A stretch of 48,013 nucleotides of DNA from Hymenobacter terrenus (GTDB lineage Bacteria > Bacteroidota > Bacteroidia > Cytophagales > Hymenobacteraceae), in NCBI RefSeq assembly GCF_000972495.1, contig NZ_LATM01000033.1:1-48013 (forward strand). The letters are read 5' to 3'. Shown here piece after piece: positions 42,729 through 48,013 of this stretch (position 1 is its first letter; each line of letters begins with the position of its first letter). The notes beneath the pieces are model-generated. The model was not told the origin of the DNA. It ran no database searches and saw only the letters and a list, made by a program, of their open reading frames with translations. A program made the position numbers and the translations under genes.

Positions 42729-43589
42729 ATGAAAGCTGCTGGCCTGCCGGTCCTCGCTCTTGCCTCGTTTCCGCAACCGGCTGCCCGCACGCCGTACTAC
42801 TGCGAGCGCCTCGAAACGCACGTGGTCCGGTTTCCGCACGTGAATGTGCCGCATACTCACAACTTTTACCTGCTGCTCTACATCACCGCAGGCACGGGCA
42901 CGCACACGGTGGATTTGGTGACGTATGAGCTGCGGCCGGGCAGCTTGTTTTTCCTGGCGCCGGGGCAGGTGCACCACTGGCAACTAGCGGCCGATACCCG
43001 GGGCTTCGTGGTGTTTTTCGATACCGATTTCTACCTCTTCCGCTACCCCGGCAACGGCCTCTACGACTACCCGTTTTTCAACAGCGCGCACCCGCCGGTG
43101 CTGTATTTACCGCCCGTCGAAACCGAAATTCGCCCGCTCGTGGAGCGTTTGTTTGCCGAATACCTGGAGCCCCGTGCCAACCAGGCCGAGGTTTTCCGCA
43201 GCTACTTACACCTGTGCCTGGAGCTAGCGGGGCGCTCGTACCCAGCTCAGCCCACGGCGGAAGCCAGCCCCGGCCTTCAGCAAATCCGGCAGTTTGGGGC
43301 GCTGCTCAACGAGCATTTCCGCAGCAAGCGCAGCGTGAGCGACTACGCCGAGCTATTGCACCTCACCGCCAACCACCTCAACGCTCTGTGCCGCCGCGCG
43401 CTCAACAAAACGGCCAGCGCCCTCATCCACGAGCGGGTGGTGGTGGAGGCGCAGCGCCTGCTCAGCCACTCGGCCCTGGGTGTGGCGCAGGTGGCCTACG
43501 AGTTGGGCTTTGACGATGCCTCGTACTTCGTGCGCTACTTCCGCAAGTACGCCGGCACCACGCCCGAGGCATTCCGGCAGCAGCGTTGA
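42729..43589 (+). CDS. AraC-family regulator with cupin sensor
   Basis: This 286-residue regulator has an N-terminal cupin domain (VPHTHNFYLLLYITAGTGTH, LRPGSLFFLAPGQVHHWQL) for a small ligand and a C-terminal AraC double helix-turn-helix (RSVSDYAELLHLTANHLNAL, SALIHERVVVEAQRLLSHSA, VAQVAYELGFDDASYFVRYF, RKYAGTTPEAFR). ATG at 42729 was preferred to a GTG at 42696. It begins 51 bp after the frameshifted MFS gene and probably controlled it. If the transporter is dead, this may be an orphan. Confidence 0.94.
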   Translation: MKAAGLPVLALASFPQPAARTPYYCERLETHVVRFPHVNVPHTHNFYLLLYITAGTGTHTVDLVTYELRPGSLFFLAPGQVHHWQLAADTRGFVVFFDTDFYLFRYPGNGLYDYPFFNSAHPPVLYLPPVETEIRPLVERLFAEYLEPRANQAEVFRSYLHLCLELAGRSYPAQPTAEASPGLQQIRQFGALLNEHFRSKRSVSDYAELLHLTANHLNALCRRALNKTASALIHERVVVEAQRLLSHSALGVAQVAYELGFDDASYFVRYFRKYAGTTPEAFRQQR

Positions 43590-43751
43590 TTTGTCCTGTA
43601 AGTGCCCGCAAGGAGGCTGCGGGCGCGGGTAGTAGCTCCGGTAATTTTGTAATGGGAAACGGCAAAATCAGCCTTTGAAGCTCCGCGCTAGTAGGCGGAC
43701 GGCCCATTTGCCCGTATACTTTTCCATCCGCTCCACTTATCTCGACTGGTT

Positions 43752-44150
43752 ATGGCTACTTCCTCCGATTCCGCCACCACGGCCCTGCTGGGGCTCCGCT
43801 GCCCCCGCTGCCACCAGGGCAAACTTTTCTCACACTCGGCCCTCAACATCACCAAATTTGCCGAAATGCCGGCTCAGTGCCCCGTCTGCGAGCAGTCGTT
43901 CGAGCCGGAGCCAGGGTTCTACTACGGCTCTATGTACATCACCTTCGCCTTCAACGTGGCCACGGTACTGGTGGTAGGCGTGCTGCTCTACTACCTCTTC
44001 GGCAACCCCGATACTTGGGTGTACGTGGTAGTCGTGACCGTGATAACGCTGCTGCTCACCCCGGCCATCCTGCGCTACTCGCGGGCGATGATGCTGTACT
44101 TGTTCGGTGGCGCGCACTACGACCCGAAGTGGCGGGGTCGGGTAGCGTAA
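43752..44150 (+). CDS. DUF983 membrane protein
   Basis: This 132-residue protein of the DUF983 family has an N-terminal zinc-finger-like region with two CxxC pairs (LRCPRCHQGKLF and AQCPVCEQSFEPEPGFYYGS), then two membrane helices (YITFAFNVATVLVVGVLLYY, VYVVVVTVITLLLTPAILRY) and the end MLYLFGGAHYDPKW. These features are all usual for the family, whose function is unknown. A terminator-bearing palindrome follows. Confidence 0.93.
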   Translation: MATSSDSATTALLGLRCPRCHQGKLFSHSALNITKFAEMPAQCPVCEQSFEPEPGFYYGSMYITFAFNVATVLVVGVLLYYLFGNPDTWVYVVVVTVITLLLTPAILRYSRAMMLYLFGGAHYDPKWRGRVA

Positions 44151-44315
44151 CCTCACCCCCCGGCCCCCTTTCCTGCGGAGAGGGGAAGCCTGACGGGAAA
44201 ATCAGTAAGCAAAAAGCCTCACCGCTTTCAAGCAGTGAGGCTTTTCATGCATTAAACTTAGACGAGCCCTTGTACCGTGGCTCCTCCTCTCCGCAGGAAA
44301 GGGGCTGGGGGGAGG
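44151..44315. repeat. 165-bp palindromic element enclosing a terminator
   Basis: The outer arm at 44151-44183 (CCTCACCCCCCGGCCCCC...) pairs with 44286-44315 (CCTCTCCGCAGGAAAGGGGC...). The inner part holds the hairpin at 44212-44245. It fills the gap between the convergent DUF983 and M1 peptidase genes completely. The C-rich arm is related to the tract at 39950-39984. Confidence 0.75.
44212..44245. terminator. Bidirectional intrinsic terminator
   Basis: The stem AAAAGCCTCAC (44212-44222) / GTGAGGCTTTT (44235-44245) has A and T runs at its ends, the classic form of a two-way terminator between convergent genes. Confidence 0.8.
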
Positions 44316-46313
44316 CTACTTTAGCACCTGCGCCCGCCACACGTTGTTACTGGGGTTGGCATCGGGCAGCAGCTTGGTGGCATTCAGGCGCACCAGGGTG
44401 AGGGGCGTGGTGGAGTTGTAGCGGAAGGTCCAGGTGCCGCCGCGCTGCCAGATTTCTACCGGCAGGCGCACACGGGTGGTTTTACCGCTGGTTTCGGTGA
44501 CGTCGGCGGTGACGGGCATGGCGGCCTGGCCGCGGTTTTCGATGGTGATAAGGGCCCCCTGGGCGGGGTTTTGGTTGACGTAGGTGACAGTGGTCACGGC
44601 CTGGTCGAGCGCCCAGTTATTGTACACCCACTCGCGCCAGAACCAAGTGAGGTCCTCGCCGCTGGCCTCGTTCATGGTCTGGAAAAAGTCCCTGGGCTGG
44701 GGGTGCTTGAAGGCCCAGCGCTGAATGTAGGTGCGGAAAGCGTAGTCGAACCGCTCCGGTCCCAGCACTTCCTCGCGGAGCAAAAACAGGCCGTAGCCCA
44801 CTTTGCTGTAGGCGGCGAAGCCCAGGTTACGGGCCTGCGTCACGTCGGGCACGGTGTAGGGCGGGTCGGTGGCCGGATTCAGAATACCACGCACGAGGCC
44901 GGCCACCGTTCGGGCCGTGTCGTTGAGGGCCTTGTACTCGCCGTTGTTGAAATGCTGGGTCGAGAGGATGTTGATGAAGGTGTTGAAGCCCTCGTCCATC
45001 CAGGGGTATTTACGCTCGTTCGAGCCCACAATCATCGGGAACCAGTTGTGGCCAAATTCGTGGTCTGTTACGCCCCAAAGGCTGGCTTTGCGGTCGTTGG
45101 CGCCGCAAAACACAATGCCCGGGTACTCCATGCCGCCCACCACGCCGGCCACGTTGGTGGCTACCGGATAAGTGTATTCGTACCACTGTTTCGAGTAGTA
45201 TTCGATGCTCTTCTTCACGTATTCTGTCGAGCGGTTCCAGGCCGTGTCCTGGGCCGATTCTGTGGGGTAGAGCGACATGGCCAAGGACTTCCGGCCGCTG
45301 GGCAGGTTCATCTTGGCCGCATCCCAAATAAAGGCTGCCGAGGCGGCCCAGGCCACGTCGCGGGCCCGCTGGCAGCGGAAGTGCCAGGTGAGGCGGCCGT
45401 TTTTGCCAGTCGGGCGCGAGCTGGCCTGCGTCACCTCATCAGCGGTGCGCACCAGCACGGTTTTGTCGGAGCCGGCGGCCTGGGCCAAGCGGCGCTGCTG
45501 GACGGCGGTGAGCACTTCGGTGGGGTTCAGCAGTTCGCCCGAGCCACCCACGAGGTAGTTGGCGGGCACGTTCACGGTGTAGTCGTAGTTGCCATATTCG
45601 AGGTAGAACTCGGCCGTCAGGTAGGGCAGCGTATTCCAGCCTTCCACGTCGTCGTACACGGCCATGCGCGGGTACCACTGGGCTATTTCGAAGATTTCGC
45701 CGTTTTTGGTGGTGAGGCGGCCGAGGCGGTCGGAGCCGTACTCGGGCACGTTGAAGCCGTAGGCAATGCGGATGGTGAGCTTGTCGCCCTTGGGCTTCAT
45801 CGGCTCGGGCAAGATGATTTGCATGCGCGTGTCCTGCACGCGGTAGTTGGCCTTCAGCTTCTTGCCGTGCAGCTCAATGTTCACCGTCTGCAGGCTGTCG
45901 CCGCCCTGGAAGCTGCGGGCCGCATTGCCGAAGCGCCCGCCGCTCACCGGCGTCACGGCCGCTCCGCGCGAGTTGGCGCGGTAGAGGTTTTGGTCGAGCT
46001 GCAGCCACACGAAGGGCAAGTTATCGGGGCTATTGTTGGTGTAGGTGATGGCAACGGTGGCCGTCACGCGGGCGGCTTTCTCGTCGAGGCGGGCGTCGAT
46101 TTTGTAGTCGGCCGCATTTTGCCAGTAGGCGGCGCCGGGCTGGCCACCAGCCGTGCGGGTGGGCGTAGCCAGCTGTTCAATAAACGAGGGGCTGAACAAC
46201 GTGCGGGCGTCGTAGGTGGAGGAGCCGATTGGCACAGTTTGGGCACGGGAGGCGACCGGGGCCCATGCGGTGGCCATACCCAGCAGCGTAACAAGAAGAA
46301 ACGGATTTTTCAT
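44316..46313 (-). CDS. M1-family zinc metallopeptidase, exported
   Basis: This 665-residue aminopeptidase of the M1/gluzincin family has the zinc site in VTDHEFGHNWF (H418, E419, H422) with the third ligand E441 in YPWMDEGFNTF, exactly 18 residues after H422. The exopeptidase-type GxMEN is replaced by VVGGMEYPGI (393-397), as often in Bacteroidota M1 proteins. The signal peptide at 1-24 places it in the periplasm or outside. The N-terminal beta domain (about 60-260) and the helical C-terminal domain are complete. It shares its upstream region with the TylF-like gene, including a 13-bp inverted repeat. Confidence 0.95.
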   Translation of the reverse strand: MKNPFLLVTLLGMATAWAPVASRAQTVPIGSSTYDARTLFSPSFIEQLATPTRTAGGQPGAAYWQNAADYKIDARLDEKAARVTATVAITYTNNSPDNLPFVWLQLDQNLYRANSRGAAVTPVSGGRFGNAARSFQGGDSLQTVNIELHGKKLKANYRVQDTRMQIILPEPMKPKGDKLTIRIAYGFNVPEYGSDRLGRLTTKNGEIFEIAQWYPRMAVYDDVEGWNTLPYLTAEFYLEYGNYDYTVNVPANYLVGGSGELLNPTEVLTAVQQRRLAQAAGSDKTVLVRTADEVTQASSRPTGKNGRLTWHFRCQRARDVAWAASAAFIWDAAKMNLPSGRKSLAMSLYPTESAQDTAWNRSTEYVKKSIEYYSKQWYEYTYPVATNVAGVVGGMEYPGIVFCGANDRKASLWGVTDHEFGHNWFPMIVGSNERKYPWMDEGFNTFINILSTQHFNNGEYKALNDTARTVAGLVRGILNPATDPPYTVPDVTQARNLGFAAYSKVGYGLFLLREEVLGPERFDYAFRTYIQRWAFKHPQPRDFFQTMNEASGEDLTWFWREWVYNNWALDQAVTTVTYVNQNPAQGALITIENRGQAAMPVTADVTETSGKTTRVRLPVEIWQRGGTWTFRYNSTTPLTLVRLNATKLLPDANPSNNVWRAQVLK

Positions 46314-46333
46314 AATTAGCGCGAAGCTAAGCA

Positions 46334-46378
46334 GAATTTGAGCGCAACTGGCTCATCTGTGCCGCTGTGCTCAAATTC
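46334..46378. promoter_or_regulatory. 13-bp inverted repeat in a divergent promoter region
   Basis: GAATTTGAGCGCA (46334-46346) and TGTGCTCAAATTC (46366-46378) are complementary at 12 of 13 positions with 19 bases between. It lies between the divergent M1 peptidase and methyltransferase genes and could be an operator for either. Confidence 0.4.
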
Positions 46379-46390
46379 GACTTGGCGAGC

Positions 46391-46398
46391 TAACTTTG
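46391..46398 (+). promoter_or_regulatory. Candidate -7 box (TAACTTTG) for the methyltransferase gene
   Basis: TAACTTTG matches the Bacteroidota -7 consensus TAnnTTTG exactly, about 90 bp before the ATG. No clear -33 TTTG is seen. Confidence 0.35.
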
Positions 46399-46487
46399 CT
46401 TAGTAGCTCACACCAATTTTTTCAGAGCCGCCTTTCCTGGCCAGGCCTATTTGGTCCACCCTATCTTCCCATCCTTAAGCACTTTGC

Positions 46488-47159
46488 ATGAGCACTGCCC
46501 GATTCTTATTTCAAAAGCTAGCGCAAGCCGTTGCGACGAAAGGGCTGTATTTTACCAAGTCGCTAAACTATAAAACTAGTCCGGCGCCACTACCGCCCAA
46601 CTTGGATTATGTGCGTTACGCTACGCTGGGCCTGTGTTACCAGGAAATTGTCGCCAGAAAAGTACCTGGCAACGTAGCCGAACTAGGCGTGTACCGTGGT
46701 GATTTCGCCAAGCGCCTCAACCAGTTGTTTGCTGACCGCGAGCTTTATTTATTCGACACGTTCTCAGGCTTTGACCGTCAAGATATCGTCACTGAGCAGT
46801 CCAGCGGCTTTTCCACCGGCACGCAAAACTTCGCTGATACCAGCGCGGAGACGGTGCTGCAAAAAATGCCGCACCCACAGCAATGCATCGTCCGCAAGGG
46901 ATTCTTCCCCGCCACCGCTGCTGGCCTCGACGACACGTTTTGCTTCGTTAGTCTCGATGCCGACCTCTATCAGCCCATTCTAGAAGGGCTCGCGTTTTTT
47001 TACCCCCGGTTAGCACCCGGCGGCTACATCTTCGTGCACGACTTCAACAACGATGAGTACAAGGGTGCGCACCAGGCCGTACTGGAATTTTGCCAGGCTC
47101 ATCACATTGGCTTCATTCCACTGCCAGATAGCGGCGGCACAGCCGTTATTACCAAATAA
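46488..47159 (+). CDS. TylF/MycF-type O-methyltransferase
   Basis: This 223-residue SAM-dependent methyltransferase is of the macrocin-O-methyltransferase family. SAM-binding GNVAELGVYRGDFAKRL (AELGVYRG), LYLFDTFSGFD, the metal-binding FVSLDADLYQPI (DAD) and IFVHDFNND (D-x-N) are all visible, with GAHQAVLEF near the end. The family methylates sugars of antibiotics or of polysaccharides and glycolipids. Without a neighbouring biosynthetic cluster, a role in surface glycan modification is the likeliest guess. Confidence 0.92.
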   Translation: MSTARFLFQKLAQAVATKGLYFTKSLNYKTSPAPLPPNLDYVRYATLGLCYQEIVARKVPGNVAELGVYRGDFAKRLNQLFADRELYLFDTFSGFDRQDIVTEQSSGFSTGTQNFADTSAETVLQKMPHPQQCIVRKGFFPATAAGLDDTFCFVSLDADLYQPILEGLAFFYPRLAPGGYIFVHDFNNDEYKGAHQAVLEFCQAHHIGFIPLPDSGGTAVITK

Positions 47160-47364
47160 ATTTGCGGATCGATAAGTGTGTAGATATGTATTTTCAGGTT
47201 CACTGCCTTTTGTTGGCTCGGTTTGTCACCGAACGACAGGTACTGAACGATGCTAAGGCAGCGTTGAATGCGCAAAATAATTTCCTCTACCACTTGTAAC
47301 GCCCACACCTTAGCTCATGAAAATGCACAAACTATCACTTTAAAAAACCCAACGGGCAAATACC

Positions 47365-47757
47365 TTACTCGCCAGGCATTGGGGCACGGGCTCCGAAGGT
47401 AGCGAGGCGGGTACTCACCAGGCTCATCAGGTCGTTCAGGTCGGCCGCGTTCATCTCTTCAGCTTGAATGAAGGGCGCTAACTCCCCGGATTCGCCCACG
47501 GCAAAGGCGGCGGGCAGCGGATGCGGGCGCCACTGCGGGTAGTCGCGCTCAAACTCGTCGCGGTGCAGAAAAGTGACTGGCACCGGCAGCGCCTTGATAA
47601 ACTGCTGCCACTCGGGCCGCATTTTGGTCGCGCCATACGTCACGGCGCACAGCGAGCAGGGGTAGGTGGCAGGTGAAAGAATTTTGTGGAACATATCCTT
47701 CAGGCCGGGGAGCAGGCCGCCGTCGGCGTTGTACACGAAAAGCAGGCGTTGGGGCAT
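47365..47757 (-). CDS. Conserved hypothetical protein with CxxC and NADGG motif
   Basis: This 130-residue cytoplasmic protein from ATG at 47757 (the longer frame adds 22 unlikely residues) begins MPQRLLFVYNADGGLLPGLK and continues DMFHKILSPATYPCSLCAVT with a CxxC, then KMRPEWQQFIKALPVPVTFL. I recall this combination (VYNADGG, HKxxSPxTYxCxLC, YG, M..EW..F) from hypothetical proteins in many bacteria, but no function is known to me. The CxxC may be redox-active or metal-binding. It stands alone near the window end. Confidence 0.8.
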   Translation of the reverse strand: MPQRLLFVYNADGGLLPGLKDMFHKILSPATYPCSLCAVTYGATKMRPEWQQFIKALPVPVTFLHRDEFERDYPQWRPHPLPAAFAVGESGELAPFIQAEEMNAADLNDLMSLVSTRLATFGARAPMPGE

Positions 47758-47968
47758 GGCGACGGAAAGAAAAGCGGGGCGGACGTTGCCCCAGCAACTA
47801 CAAAGGAACCGCCGGATGGTCACTCCACCAGGGCCCGCCCCAGGCCTGACGTGGACATAAACGGCTCCTCAGGTTCGGACTTTTATCTACCGAGTAAACA
47901 ATTACCAGAGTCCAGAACTTATTTTTCCTGTTTGTGCTATTCCCAGGCGTCTTCCCATACGCATTGGG

Positions 47969-48013
47969 TTGGCGCCCCCCATTCTGGCCTTGGCGCCCCC
48001 CATTCTGGCCTTG
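47969..48013. repeat. 21-bp tandem repeat, two units plus start of a third
   Basis: The unit TTGGCGCCCCCCATTCTGG then CC occurs at 47969-47989 and again, identical, at 47990-48010, and TTG at 48011-48013 begins a third unit. The array runs out of the window. The number of copies is unknown. Confidence 0.75.

Noticed and set aside
44571..46319. 582-codon open frame on the plus strand opposite the M1 peptidase
   Set aside because: It is an antisense shadow of a strongly supported metallopeptidase gene in GC-rich DNA; its translation is V/H/G-rich and resembles no family.
47969..48013. Possible CRISPR array at the window end
   Set aside because: The 21-bp units are directly adjacent with no spacers, and no cas gene is in the window.
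1..48013. tRNA, rRNA or riboswitch genes
   Set aside because: I looked through the gaps for T-loop-like GGTTCGAATCC sequences and rRNA stretches and found none; a covariance-model search would be needed to exclude small RNAs.

Overview
The window looks like a chromosomal segment of a GC-rich member of the Bacteroidota, most probably Hymenobacter or a close relative in the Cytophagales. This rests on the SusC/SusD outer-membrane pair, a one-protein hybrid two-component regulator (HTCS), starts without clear Shine-Dalgarno sequences, occasional TAnnTTTG -7 boxes, and palindromic intergenic repeats of a type common in that genus. The genus assignment is inference; no rRNA or tRNA gene was seen.

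Layout. (1) 1-1345: nested insertion sequences. An IS3-type orfA remnant on the minus strand is split by an 866-bp IS5-family element with a 3-bp TTA target duplication, and a second IS3-type end lies at the window edge. (2) 1399-8353, minus strand: a carbohydrate-utilisation operon of PfkB-type kinase, GH88 unsaturated glucuronyl hydrolase, SusC and SusD. (3) 8784-11741, minus: its probable HTCS regulator, with a LacI-like sugar-sensing domain and a coiled coil of five 14-residue repeats. (4) 12601-13310: wrecked kduD and kduI remnants. (5) 13499-19991, plus: a DUF2264 protein, then two paralogous export-signal-bearing polysaccharide-pyruvyl-transferase-like proteins flanking an MFS permease. 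Regions 2-5 read as one uronic-acid polysaccharide locus. GH88 would release an unsaturated uronate, and KduI, KduD and a KDG kinase would normally process it. KduI and KduD are broken here and the kinase lacks its catalytic aspartate, so the local cytosolic branch looks dead while the cell-surface and exported parts look intact.

(6) 19988-21343: gene debris, with a membrane-protein fragment, a DUF1801 gene read through into a serine-recombinase remnant, and a GNAT 3' end. (7) 21357-29229: ordinary genes (PAP2 phosphatase, YceI, a hypothetical exported protein, membrane-anchored AraC regulator, GH13 lipoprotein, amidohydrolase, redoxin). (8) 29756-33421: a redox cluster (NTF2-like, old yellow enzyme, SDR, SMP-30-like lipoprotein). 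(9) 33597-40000: small secreted protein, VOC, DUF421, class D beta-lactamase-like protein, aldo/keto reductase, CurA-type oxidoreductase and BluB, interspersed with large inverted repeats. (10) 40042-47757: transglutaminase-like protein, a frameshifted MFS transporter, AraC regulator, DUF983, M1 peptidase, TylF-type methyltransferase and a conserved hypothetical. The last 45 bases start a 21-bp tandem repeat that runs off the window.

The strongest candidate for an undescribed system is region 5: a conserved-looking pair of secreted pyruvyl-transferase-fold proteins built into a uronate-polysaccharide locus together with DUF2264 and a dedicated permease.
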